A DNA stretch of 64,000 nt from Prevotellaceae bacterium HUN156 (GTDB lineage: Bacteria; Bacteroidota; Bacteroidia; Bacteroidales; Bacteroidaceae): NCBI GenBank assembly GCA_900119285.1, contig FPIT01000006.1, forward strand, positions 53,368 to 117,367. The letters are read 5' to 3'. The position numbers and the translations under genes are program-made. Under the pieces are notes generated by a model. The model saw nothing but the letters and a program-made list of their open reading frames with translations, was not told the origin of the DNA and did no database searches. Below, in pieces: positions 17,507 to 24,628 of this stretch. Numbering within the stretch: the stretch's first letter is position 1; each line of letters begins with the position of its first letter.

Positions 17507-17593
17507 GTGAGTGGTGAGTGGAAGCCCCGTACCTCCGCCCCCGTTCCCCCGAAAGGTTCCTCCCCCAGTGGGGGGAGGTTAGGTGGGGGCTTC
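17507..17593. repeat. REP-like GC-rich hairpin with two heptamers
   Basis: Two GGTGAGT units (17507-17520) abut an imperfect long inverted repeat: outer arms GAAGCCCC (17521-17528) and GGGGCTTC (17586-17593), ACCT/AGGT inside, and a core CCTCCCCC AGT GGGGGGAGG. Its right end includes the helicase stop codon (17579-17581). A related CCCCCACC..CTCCC palindrome stands at 27201-27226. Such intergenic GC-rich palindromes recur in Bacteroidetes genomes. Confidence 0.65.
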
Positions 17594-19036
17594 TATTTGC
17601 GCCTTCGGCCAGTTTATCAGATATAGCTGCTCGGTAGCACGCGTAAAGGCGGTATAGAGCCAGTGCAGATAATCTATTGACAGCATATCGTCAGTCATAT
17701 AGCCCTGATCCACATAGATATGTGCCCACTGTCCACCCTGTGCTTTATGACAAGTGGCAGCATAGGCAAACTTCACCTGCAAGGCATTATAGTAGCGGTC
17801 TTCTTTCAGCTTCTTCAGTCGCTCCGACTTATAGCGGATGTCGGCATAGTCCTCCATCACACCTTGGAATAGCTGTTCCTGCTGTTCGCGAGTCAGTGCC
17901 GGAGCCTCACTCGTGAGTGTATCCAGCAATACGGTAGCAGTCAACTCGTAGTCATCGTAGTCGGGAAAGGTCATCGTCACCTCGGCAAAGCGGAAACCAT
18001 ACAACTCGTGGATGTTTCTCACTCGGCGTACCACCGCATGGTCACCATTGGCAATAAACTCCATCGGCTTCTCCTCCTGACACCCTTCTGCAGCATCCTT
18101 CGTCCAATAATAGTTATTCTTCACTATCATCAGCAGGTCGCCCGTGGTCAGTTCCTCTTCGCGTCCCAATATCTGGTTGCGTATGCCTTGGTTAAAGATG
18201 TTGGCTCGCTTGTTAGAGCGTGTCACCACCATGGTCTCGTCTAGTCCCACCTTGCTATAGCTGCTTGCCAAAGCCTCTATCAGCTCGTCGCCAGGCATCA
18301 CCTTGATATCCGTAAATCCGTCGAGCTGCACCTTGGGCAGAGCAATCAAGGGGACAGGTTTTTGATTGAACGAGTTCACATCAAACAACCTGTCCCCTTG
18401 ATTGAGACGAATCCTCGTCGCATTCCACAAGATGCCACTCTCCTGACTCTGGCGTAACACCTCGCTAAGCGTACACTCATATACATGCAGACAGAAGCTA
18501 CGCAATACCGAAGCCATCAGCGCAGGACTCTCCTCCTCGCCCACTGGGGGCAGCTGCGCTTGGTCACCAATCAGCATCAGTCGACAGTTGCGACCATTAT
18601 ACACAAAACTGATTAGGTCGTCGAGCACGCTCCTACCCTCATTGTTTAGGCTAATCATCGAAGCCTCATCCACGATAAATAGCGTATCGTGAGCATTATT
18701 ATAGTTCAGTTCGAAGCCACCCTCCAGCGATTTCTGTCGGTAGATGCGACGATGAATGGTATAGGCAGCAGTGCCCGCATATTGTGAGAATACCTTTGCT
18801 GCTCGCCCTGTGGGAGCCATCAGCACCAGTTGCTGCCCCATCGACAACATTGCCTTCACGATAGCAGCTGCCAGCGTCGTCTTTCCCGTACCTGCCGAGC
18901 CTCTCATCACCATCACGGGCATCATACGACTATCCACCATAAATGTCGCAAAGACATCCATAGCTCCTTGCTGCTCTGCTGTCGGCTCATAGCCAAAAGC
19001 AGAGCGTATGCGATATTTCAGCTCGTCAGCTATCAC
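17579..19036 (-). CDS. RecD-like ATP-dependent DNA helicase (AAA_30 / UvrD_C_2)
   Basis: 485-residue superfamily 1B helicase. Motif I GSAGTGKT at residues 46-53, motif II IVDEASMI about 125-132, motif III GDQAQLPPVG, and the C-terminal motif VI region KFAYAATCHKAQGGQWAHIYVD..YTAFTRATEQLYLI. It probably works in repair or recombination, unwinding 5' to 3'. The start is a GTG at 19034-19036 giving IADELKYRIRSAFGYEPTAEQQ; a -7 box TAACTTTG ends only 5 bases before it, which suggests a leaderless message. Residues about 211-231 are encoded by a 62-base perfect-armed palindrome (18343-18404), a REP-type insertion that left the frame open. Confidence 0.9.
   Translation of the reverse strand: MIADELKYRIRSAFGYEPTAEQQGAMDVFATFMVDSRMMPVMVMRGSAGTGKTTLAAAIVKAMLSMGQQLVLMAPTGRAAKVFSQYAGTAAYTIHRRIYRQKSLEGGFELNYNNAHDTLFIVDEASMISLNNEGRSVLDDLISFVYNGRNCRLMLIGDQAQLPPVGEEESPALMASVLRSFCLHVYECTLSEVLRQSQESGILWNATRIRLNQGDRLFDVNSFNQKPVPLIALPKVQLDGFTDIKVMPGDELIEALASSYSKVGLDETMVVTRSNKRANIFNQGIRNQILGREEELTTGDLLMIVKNNYYWTKDAAEGCQEEKPMEFIANGDHAVVRRVRNIHELYGFRFAEVTMTFPDYDDYELTATVLLDTLTSEAPALTREQQEQLFQGVMEDYADIRYKSERLKKLKEDRYYNALQVKFAYAATCHKAQGGQWAHIYVDQGYMTDDMLSIDYLHWLYTAFTRATEQLYLINWPKAQIEAPT
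18343..18404. repeat. REP-like palindrome inside the helicase gene
   Basis: Perfect 18-base arms: CAATCAAGGGGACAGGTT (18343-18360) and its complement (18387-18404). An inner stem TTTGAT/ATCAAA (18361-18366 and 18380-18385) lies in the loop. The GGGGACAGG..CCTGTCCCC core matches the REP palindromes that accompany REP-associated tyrosine transposases in many bacteria. Confidence 0.75.
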
Positions 19037-19094
19037 GCTGCAAAGTTACATCTTTTTTCTGATAATCGCTAAATAGTTTATACGTAAAAACATG

Positions 19095-19399
19095 TAACCT
19101 ATTAACATGACAGGTCTCAAACGCCGATATACAAAGGATTTGAGCCATGTTAATAGTTTGTTAACTATTAACCTACTTCTAACCTACATCACAAAATAGA
19201 TTCCGAAAATGACGAAAAAAACAAAAAGAACGAAAATTTTATTATAAAATTCTGTTTTCGGATTTTTCGATATTTTGGGGCATTTTCGGAACCCCCAAAT
19301 TTTCAAGTATAGTAGATGTAGGTTAATAGTTAACAAACTATTAACATGCCCGAAACGCCCTACACATCGTGGTTTGAAGGGTGTCATGTTAATAGGTTA
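19095..19399. repeat. Two 82-base elements in inverted orientation around an AT-rich core
   Basis: Outer arms 19095-19112 and 19382-19399 are perfect 18-base inverted repeats (TAACCTATTAACATGACA). Inner arms 19146-19176 and 19318-19348 are a perfect 31-base inverted repeat beginning CATGTTAATAGTTTG. Each half is therefore an 82-base element with a 33-base diverged middle that can itself fold (CTCAAA..TTTGAG on the left). CTATTAACATG or its complement occurs four times. The 141-base core is very AT-rich and includes CCGAAAAT/ATTTTCGG. No ORF is convincing. It could be a MITE-like or replication-type element; I cannot decide. Confidence 0.7.
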
Positions 19400-19517
19400 A
19401 TAGTTTTTGAAAATTTCTTTGTTAGAATATAAGATTCCATTACGAGTATTTGAGAAATATAGCTATGCCAGCTCTTGGAACAGCTAATCCTGCACTGAGA
19501 TAGCTGTATCTGCACCC

Positions 19518-19596
19518 CAATAGTTATTGTTTAGCACTTCAATAGTTATTGTATTGACCCTCAATAGTTATTGTTTGGGGCTTCAATAGTTATTGT
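19518..19596. repeat. Four CAATAGTTATTGT copies at exact 22-base spacing
   Basis: Starts at 19518, 19540, 19562 and 19584. The 13-base motif is nearly palindromic (CAATA..TATTG). Linkers of 9 bases differ but alternate partly (TTAGCACTT / TTGACCCT / TTGGGGCTT). The spacing suggests a protein binding face every two helical turns. Confidence 0.8.
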
Positions 19597-19663
19597 ATTG
19601 CGATGCTAAAGTGCCACTTTCGCAAGCCTCGATTTGATTGTAGCCTACATCCAAATAGTTTGC

Positions 19664-19718
19664 ACGCATAATTCGAAGGGTTTGTACGCATAATTCTCTT
19701 TGAATTTACGCATAATTC
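19664..19718. repeat. Three ACGCATAATTC copies at exact 22-base spacing
   Basis: Starts at 19664, 19686 and 19708. The same core and the same 22-base period recur 24 kb away at 43697-43754, so this is a dispersed array type. Confidence 0.8.
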
Positions 19719-19757
19719 TCTTGGCAATAAAGGACTGCAAAATAATTAGGAAAAAAC

Positions 19758-19788
19758 TTGCATTTCGCCTAAAAATTTTGTACCTTTG
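19758..19788 (+). promoter_or_regulatory. Strong promoter upstream of the BspA-like lipoprotein gene
   Basis: TTG (19758-19760), 20 bases, TACCTTTG (19781-19788). The nearest gene in this direction starts at 20019, so the transcript would carry a leader of about 220 bases containing the stem-loop at 19830-19939. A 16-codon ORF (MKEHKHIHKNGDTMTQ) begins at 19799 in this leader. Confidence 0.75.
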
Positions 19789-19829
19789 CATCTTGGAATG
19801 AAAGAGCATAAACACATACATAAAAACGG

Positions 19830-19939
19830 TGACACAATGACGCAATGACAGTGATTTCTATAGACCCTACGCGTACCGCGCGCGCATACGCGGTACGCGT
19901 ATAGTTTCATACTTTTATTGTCATTGCGTCATTGTGTCA
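19830..19939. repeat. Nested inverted repeat with GC-rich inner stem
   Basis: Outer arms 19830-19850 and 19919-19939 are a perfect 21-base inverted repeat made of 8-base units (TGACACAA TGACGCAA). Inner arms TACGCGTACCGCG (19868-19880) and CGCGGTACGCGTA (19889-19901) pair perfectly over 13 bases with an 8-base loop. The inner stem is far more GC-rich than its surroundings. As RNA it would form a very stable leader structure. Confidence 0.8.
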
Positions 19940-20018
19940 TCACTACAGAATAAAATAACCTCTCTAAAACTGGGTGGAGTGGTGGAGAGGGTGGAGATAA
20001 AATCAAACACCATAACTC

Positions 20019-20882
20019 ATGAAGAAGATTGTTTTTATACTGACATCACTTATCGTAGTTTTATGTTCATGCAGTAAAAATGAAGTAGAAGTTGAAGTAA
20101 AAGAAAAAACAGATAACGACTCTATCGTTGTTGTGTATAGCGACGACAGAACCAGTAACGGCATGACATTCTATGAAATTGACTTTGACAATTTCTATCT
20201 GGATAACGTAAAGTACACTTTTACTTACCCTCTTCAGGGAGATGCTCACCTCGTAGTATCTGGATATAACAAAGATGGCGACTGTTCAAATCTAAAGATT
20301 GTTTCTGCAGTTGAGATGGATGGTACAATCTTCAAAGTACTAAAGATTGCAGAGAATGCTTTTCAGGGATGTTCAAATATGACATCTTTAAAATTACCAA
20401 AAGGTCTAATAACTATTGGAAACTATGCCTTTAAGGGTTGCGATCGGCTAACATCAATCAATATTCCTGAGAGTGCAACAGAAATCGACTATCATGCATT
20501 TAGCGGGTGTGACAATCTTGATACGCTCGAACTGCATGCAGACAGAATTTGGTTGTACTCTATTAACTATCTCAATAGTATCAAGAATGTTATTTTTGGT
20601 GACGGTGTTCATAAAATTCAATCTAATGCCTTCAAGGATTGGGCAAGTCTGACCTCAATATCTCTTTCAAATTCAGTGGAAGAGATAGGTTCCTATGCTT
20701 TTTGGGGATGCAACAACTTAAAAACTGTATATTGTGAAGCATTGACACCTCCTTCTGTACACAATGCCTTTAAGTATCCGCAGACGCAGGATATGACGCT
20801 CTATGTGCCATCAGCAGCTATTGACAAATACAAGGCTCATGAAGTATGGAAACACTTTAAAAACATACTGCCTATAGACTAA
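20019..20882 (+). CDS. BspA-like leucine-rich repeat lipoprotein
   Basis: 287 residues with a lipoprotein signal (MKKIVFILTSLIVVLCSCSK; Cys about 18) and a Val/Glu/Lys linker. Four LRR_5 (BspA/Treponema type) repeats lie at about 110-250: IAENAFQGCSNMTSLKLP, IGNYAFKGCDRLTSINIP, IDYHAFSGCDNLDTLEL and IGSYAFWGCNNLKTVYC. Surface proteins with these repeats commonly mediate adhesion. It is a single-gene transcript ahead of a terminator. Its codons are more A/T-rich than those of the genes around it. Confidence 0.9.
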   Translation: MKKIVFILTSLIVVLCSCSKNEVEVEVKEKTDNDSIVVVYSDDRTSNGMTFYEIDFDNFYLDNVKYTFTYPLQGDAHLVVSGYNKDGDCSNLKIVSAVEMDGTIFKVLKIAENAFQGCSNMTSLKLPKGLITIGNYAFKGCDRLTSINIPESATEIDYHAFSGCDNLDTLELHADRIWLYSINYLNSIKNVIFGDGVHKIQSNAFKDWASLTSISLSNSVEEIGSYAFWGCNNLKTVYCEALTPPSVHNAFKYPQTQDMTLYVPSAAIDKYKAHEVWKHFKNILPID

Positions 20883-20910
20883 GTATCATCCCAGTCAAGA
20901 GGTTGCATAC

Positions 20911-20947
20911 AAAAGGCCCTGGCCTGCTAAGCAAGTCAGGGTTTTAC
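20911..20947. terminator. Bidirectional terminator between the LRR lipoprotein gene and hsp20
   Basis: CCCTG (20917-20921) pairs with CAGGG (20937-20941), with an inner CCTGC/GCAAG stem around TAA. A-rich and T-rich flanks lie on both sides. Confidence 0.8.
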
Positions 20948-20967
20948 TATTTAACAAGATGAACTGT

Positions 20968-21390
20968 TTACGAGACCTCAATGGCCTTGGTAACCTTCTC
21001 TTTCGGTTCGGACTTTGGCATCGTGATGGTCAGGATGCCGTCCTCTACCTTGGCAGAAATCTTGTCGCGGACCACATCGTCAGGCAGTGTGTAGTTCTGC
21101 TCGTAGTTAGAATAGCTGAACTCACGGCGCAAGTAGTGACGGTGAGTGTCCTCATGCTTATGTTCCTGTTTGTTCTCAATGGCAATGTTGAGGTTGCCCT
21201 CGTCATTGATGCCTACGCGGCAATATTCTTTCTTGATGCCTGGAGCTGCAAGTTCCATGATGTAACTCTTGTCATTCTCCTTGACATTGACTGCGGGTGC
21301 TGTACTGTTGGCACGAGGCATCCAATCATTGTTAAAGAAATCCTCAAATACTGTCGGCATCCAACTGTTCTGAAACATTACTGGTAACAT
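20968..21390 (-). CDS. Small heat-shock protein, Hsp20/alpha-crystallin family
   Basis: 140 residues. An ATP-independent chaperone that holds unfolding proteins. The alpha-crystallin domain runs from about 33 to 130 (PAVNVKENDKSYIMELAAPGIKKEYCRVGI.. to VEDGILTITMPKSEPKE), with the hallmark DGILTI. I start at the ATG at 21390 because AGGAGG sits 8 bases before it; the upstream TTG (21396) is too close to that site. A sigma-54-like -24/-12 sequence lies at 21521-21535 and a GCCCCTT/AAGGGGC hairpin in the leader near 21452-21470. Confidence 0.95.
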   Translation of the reverse strand: MLPVMFQNSWMPTVFEDFFNNDWMPRANSTAPAVNVKENDKSYIMELAAPGIKKEYCRVGINDEGNLNIAIENKQEHKHEDTHRHYLRREFSYSNYEQNYTLPDDVVRDKISAKVEDGILTITMPKSEPKEKVTKAIEVS

Positions 21391-21520
21391 AATCAATACC
21401 TCCTAATTATAAGTTTAAAAGTTTAACAATGTTATTAATCCCTGCATTATAGCCGCCCCTTATCAAGGGGCTCTAAATCTTGATCGCCTCGGCTTTCGCT
21501 CTGGCTTTCACCAACAAATA

Positions 21521-21535
21521 AGCAAAGTATATGCC
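21521..21535 (-). promoter_or_regulatory. Sigma-54-like -24/-12 promoter candidate for hsp20
   Basis: On the minus strand GGCATATACTTTGCT: GG and GC are 12 bases apart as in the TGGCAC-N5-TTGCW consensus. It closely resembles GGCACATAGTTTGTT upstream of clpB at 61228-61242. It would give a leader of about 120 bases. Confidence 0.4.
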
Positions 21536-21578
21536 CATGCGAAAAAGCACTAGTGGCCATGTCAAGATGGCAAGGATT

Positions 21579-21671
21579 TTAAACACAATTAAACGATGCT
21601 GACAATTCCTTAAACTCAATTAAGCATGACTGACATTTCTTTAAACTCCCTTAAACATTGGTTGGAAAATC
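21579..21671. repeat. Three direct repeats at exact 31-base spacing
   Basis: TTAAAC starts at 21579, 21610 and 21641, each followed by an (A/T)CNNNTTAA core. The first two units also share TGACA(A/T)TT. It is just downstream of the TlpA operon. Confidence 0.65.
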
Positions 21672-21723
21672 TGTCAGTCTTCAGGTCCAAAACTCTTTTT
21701 CCCCTACTGCAACACAGGATTGA

Positions 21724-22773
21724 TTATTCCGAAAAGATTTCTGCAAGTCTCTGCTCTACCTCCTCCCCACGATTCGCGCGAAGGAGAATGGTGCCATTAG
21801 GAGCAAACAAGATGAGTTCAGGGATGCTGTTGATGCCATACAGCTCAGAAGCTATCGCCTGCGAGTTCAGGATTTGTGGATATGGGATAGCATCATCTTT
21901 GATGGCACGCAGCGTAGCCTCGGGCTTATCCTTTACAGCCACTCCCAGCGCCGTAAAGTTGCGCTCCTTATACTTCTCGTGCAGGGCAATAATCTTGGGT
22001 ATTCCTGCGCGACAGGGACCACACCACGAGGCCCAGAAGTCAACAAGCACATACTTGCCGTGTCCCACATAATCGCTCAGTCGCATAGTCTTGCCCTCAT
22101 ACTCCACCGCAAAGTCTCTGAATCTTCCCCCCTCCTGCGGACGTGTCAGCAGCTTGTTCAGCCTTTCCACATACTGAATGGTTAAGGGATGCTGCTTTAC
22201 CACCTCGCCACACTCGCTGATGAGTGGCAATACCTTCTTGACCTCAGCCACTGTAGAGTGAGGCAGCGCAGTGAGCATCATCGCACCAGTAAGGTCGTTG
22301 CGGTGGGCAAGGATATACTCTTTGGTCAGCTGCACAGCCTTTTCCCTATCGCCAGCCTCACCAGCCAGCCCTATCTCGCGTGTAGCAGTAAAAATCGCAT
22401 CGTTGAGCGGCGTACCTTCTACGCGACACGACATCCAGTCATCCTGCTTGATAACGATATCTCCCGCCTCGAGGAATAAGGGGAAGCGCTGGGTACGAAT
22501 GCCGTAATCTATCTTTATCTCCAATATCAGCGCAGCCATCTGGGGCTTATCTACCTTACCGCTGATGGCAATCTTGTTATCTTTAAAGGCAAACTTCTCT
22601 GTAATAGGCTCCTGACTCACAAAGTCGGCCAGGTAGAAGCTGTCAATCTTGACATTTTCCTTAGCCAGTTCTTCACTCAGGAGAACTGGATCAAAGTTTA
22701 GCGTATAAGTATTTTGTGCTGTCGCGGTTAGTGCGGCGATGGCGAGGATGATTGATAGAATGCTTTTCTTCAT
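21724..22773 (-). CDS. TlpA-like thioredoxin-fold lipid-side oxidoreductase with DUF4369 domain
   Basis: 349 residues from the ATG at 22773, chosen because a signal peptide starts there (MKKSILSIILAIAALTATAQ); in-frame ATGs at 22803 and 22857 are possible but would put extra residues before it. An N-terminal DUF4369-like beta domain (about 20-210) is followed by an AhpC/TSA-Redoxin domain with the redox motif ASWCGPCRAG (about 250). It probably reduces or isomerises disulfides in the periplasm. It is the last gene of a sigma/anti-sigma operon, 20 bases after the anti-sigma stop, and may be an output of that system. Confidence 0.88.
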   Translation of the reverse strand: MKKSILSIILAIAALTATAQNTYTLNFDPVLLSEELAKENVKIDSFYLADFVSQEPITEKFAFKDNKIAISGKVDKPQMAALILEIKIDYGIRTQRFPLFLEAGDIVIKQDDWMSCRVEGTPLNDAIFTATREIGLAGEAGDREKAVQLTKEYILAHRNDLTGAMMLTALPHSTVAEVKKVLPLISECGEVVKQHPLTIQYVERLNKLLTRPQEGGRFRDFAVEYEGKTMRLSDYVGHGKYVLVDFWASWCGPCRAGIPKIIALHEKYKERNFTALGVAVKDKPEATLRAIKDDAIPYPQILNSQAIASELYGINSIPELILFAPNGTILLRANRGEEVEQRLAEIFSE

Positions 22774-22792
22774 AGGACGCAATATGATACGA

Positions 22793-23212
22793 TCAGTTTC
22801 CATAATTATTAATAATATGTATGCTTTTGGGGCGAATGGCAAGTATATCCTGCACATTACTGAAGATGCTCATGATGCCAAAACTCATCAGCAGCGCGAG
22901 GGTTGTGGTTGCGATGATGCGGGAGTTCTCGGCTACCCACAATAGGATGCTACTCTCTACGCTAAGGGTAAAGAGAGGAACGTCGGTTGGCATAGAGAGG
23001 ACGAATGCCATAGTGACAGCACCGCTGACAATGCCCACGACGAAGGCGGCAACCATCGCCAGTTTATAACGACGGAGGGAGGCCTCCTGATGCTGACGGA
23101 CGAACTCTACGGCATCCAGGCGACGAGTAACCGTAGCCATGAAGTCTGCCTTATCGTCAAACGTTGGCTTCTGAGCGAGGAACAGTTCCTCAAGTTTTTT
23201 ATCTTTTTCCAT
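22793..23212 (-). CDS. Probable membrane anti-sigma factor
   Basis: 139 residues from the ATG at 23212 (a TTG three codons earlier is possible). A cytoplasmic N-terminus (MEKDKKLEELFLAQKPTFDDKADFMATVTRRLD) is followed by two membrane helices (about 50-72 and 95-118). The order directly after an ECF sigma gene, with a 12-base gap, is the main ground for the call. No zinc-binding anti-sigma motif is visible. Confidence 0.7.
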   Translation of the reverse strand: MEKDKKLEELFLAQKPTFDDKADFMATVTRRLDAVEFVRQHQEASLRRYKLAMVAAFVVGIVSGAVTMAFVLSMPTDVPLFTLSVESSILLWVAENSRIIATTTLALLMSFGIMSIFSNVQDILAIRPKSIHIINNYGN

Positions 23213-23224
23213 AACTGTCAATTC

Positions 23225-23707
23225 TTAATCATCCATTCTCAATTCCTGTCTCAGTTTGTCTCGCCCTCGTGAGAGTTGTTTCTTCACGGCATCCTCCGAG
23301 GTCTCAGTAATCACGGCTACCTCTTTGATGCTGTAACCGTTCAGATAGAACAGCGTGATGGCGGAACGCTCCTTGGGTGGCAGGGTGCGCAGGGCGAGGT
23401 AGAGTTCCTGATGCTCAAAGGCATTGTCGGCTGTGGTGCTGCTGATGAGCGTGCGGGCATCGTCGAGTGTCTCCACCGTACGACAGCTGGCCTTATGGTT
23501 GAGGAACGTGTTGTGGGCTATCTTGAAGAGCCACGAACGAAACTTCCCCTGCTCCTGATAGCCTGCAGACGAGAGGTAGGCCTTGACGATGGCATCTTGT
23601 GCCAGGTCGTCGGCATCGCTCTTGTTGCCACAGCAGAGGGCGAGCAAGAAGCTACGAAGGGCCTCCTGCTCACGCTCTACCTGTGTGATGAATGCTTCGC
23701 GGGTCAC
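23225..23707 (-). CDS. ECF-type RNA polymerase sigma factor
   Basis: 160 residues. Region 2 (about 15-80: DADDLAQDAIVKAYLSSAGYQEQGKFRSWLFKIAHNTFLNH) and region 4 (about 105-157: LPPKERSAITLFYLNGYSIKEVAVITETSEDAVKKQLSRGRDKLRQEL). The start is a GTG whose last bases overlap the stop of the DUF6249 gene (GTGA, 23704-23707), so the two are translationally coupled. Confidence 0.93.
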   Translation of the reverse strand: MTREAFITQVEREQEALRSFLLALCCGNKSDADDLAQDAIVKAYLSSAGYQEQGKFRSWLFKIAHNTFLNHKASCRTVETLDDARTLISSTTADNAFEHQELYLALRTLPPKERSAITLFYLNGYSIKEVAVITETSEDAVKKQLSRGRDKLRQELRMDD

Positions 23708-24159
23708 TTGTTCTCTGCCTCTGTTACCAACAACTTCTCTTCGGCCTCTATCTCCTTGGCAAGCATCTTCTTGCTTAGGCGGTAGTTAACGAGGAAGGCA
23801 ATACCGACGGCTAATAGGATGCCACCTGCGAAGTATATATGAATAAGGTCGTCAGTGTTCATCCCACCCCTGAAGTCAATGAATAATCCGTAAACCAAGA
23901 AGCTGATACCGAGCAATCCGATAATGCTACCCCACAACAGCTTTGAGAGCAGTTTCTCCTTCAGCAGTTTCTTCTTGGGTGAAATCTTCTCCATGAGTTC
24001 TTCGATGTCCATATCGGGGTTCTTCTCGATAGCGGCCAGCATAATTTTTGTCCGCTGGTTGGTCTTGTTCATGCTCTCACGGATAGTAAGCCATACTATC
24101 ATAATGGGAAGTACGCATCCACATGCGATGGGTACTAAGATTGAAACTAAATAATACAT
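23704..24159 (-). CDS. DUF6249-family membrane protein
   Basis: 151 residues: a membrane helix (about 5-25), a short cytoplasmic part with NPDMDIEELMEKISPKKKLLKEKLLSK, then two helices (about 75-95 and 108-126). DUF6249 proteins are found with ECF sigma operons in Bacteroidetes. This window has a second one at 37497-38138, also next to a sigma factor. It heads the four-gene leftward operon. Function unknown; it may sense an envelope signal. Confidence 0.75.
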   Translation of the reverse strand: MYYLVSILVPIACGCVLPIMIVWLTIRESMNKTNQRTKIMLAAIEKNPDMDIEELMEKISPKKKLLKEKLLSKLLWGSIIGLLGISFLVYGLFIDFRGGMNTDDLIHIYFAGGILLAVGIAFLVNYRLSKKMLAKEIEAEEKLLVTEAENK

Positions 24160-24257
24160 TTTCTTACTTATTTTTATTGTTAGACATTTTGTTTTCTGAA
24201 CCGATTCACATATATAACAGTCCAGAAGAACAAAAGGTGACGTCCGTCCTTAACTTT

Positions 24258-24326
24258 TTACTTCCTCCAACGTTTTAGCATCGGGAAAAAGCCACGCATC
24301 ATCTGCTTGAACTCTTCCTTTGTCAT
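24258..24326 (-). CDS. 22-codon ORF, possible gene remnant
   Basis: Encodes MTKEEFKQMMRGFFPMLKRWRK. Its ATG overlaps the stop of a 13-codon ORF (24323-24364, MKEINYKEMKFNP), and a one-base shift would join them. The 13-residue peptide resembles the start of flavin-reductase-like proteins in Bacteroidales, so this may be a decayed gene. A coupled pair of leader peptides is the alternative. Confidence 0.3.
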   Translation of the reverse strand: MTKEEFKQMMRGFFPMLKRWRK

Positions 24327-24364
24327 GGATTGAACTTCATTTCCTTATAGTTTATCTCTTTCAT
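24323..24364 (-). pseudogene. 13-codon ORF, possible truncated flavin reductase start
   Basis: MKEINYKEMKFNP then TGA, in an ATGA overlap with the ORF above. The similarity to flavin reductase N-termini is from memory and short; low confidence. Confidence 0.25.
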
Positions 24365-24628
24365 ATCACGCAAATGCTTAATATTTGTTGCAAATTTAGT
24401 TATTTAAGGTGAAATATGAATAATAATGCGTATATTTGTGCCTGAAATTGAGAAATATTAGGATTTATGGGTAACATTAAGATAATCAAGGGTGTATTTG
24501 ACACCAAACTGGAACATTAGCACAGGGGGACTGTCCCGCTGTGTCCTTAATATTAGTTAATGCTGTGGAAAAAGAGAATATTATAAGGAAAGAAACTAAC
24601 GAAAAAGAAAGAAAGGAGGAACCAAATC

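Larger units (their letters stand above)
21391..21723. other. Intergenic stretch between hsp20 and the TlpA-like gene
   Basis: 333 bases without a convincing gene. It holds the hsp20 leader hairpin, the sigma-54-like promoter (21521-21535) and the 31-base direct repeats (21579-21671). I see no clear terminator for the incoming leftward TlpA operon. Confidence 0.6.
24160..24628. other. Intergenic stretch with remnant ORFs and a REP-like hairpin
   Basis: 469 bases. It contains two very short overlapping minus-strand ORFs (24258-24364), a minus-strand TAAATTTG box and a plus-strand TATATTTG box near 24432-24439 without good -33 elements, and a palindrome CACAG..GGGAC T GTCCC..CTGTG (24521-24543). 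The plus strand ends in AGGAGG before the gene at 24629. Confidence 0.5.

Noticed and set aside
17579..19036. Pseudogene status for the helicase because of the palindrome
   Set aside because: The reading frame stays open through 18343-18404 and all helicase motifs on both sides are intact.
19095..19399. Chromosomal replication origin
   Set aside because: AT-rich core and repeats are suggestive, but I see no cluster of DnaA boxes and no dnaA, dnaN or other typical origin neighbours; dnaG is 10 kb away and not diagnostic.
19518..19720. CRISPR array
   Set aside because: Repeats are only 11-13 bases with 9-11 base linkers and a 22-base period, linkers are partly similar, and no cas genes are near. 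This is iteron-like, not CRISPR.
24475..24520. 17-codon ORF MGNIKIIKGVFDTKLEH
   Set aside because: Too short, no ribosome binding site, ends at a REP-like hairpin.
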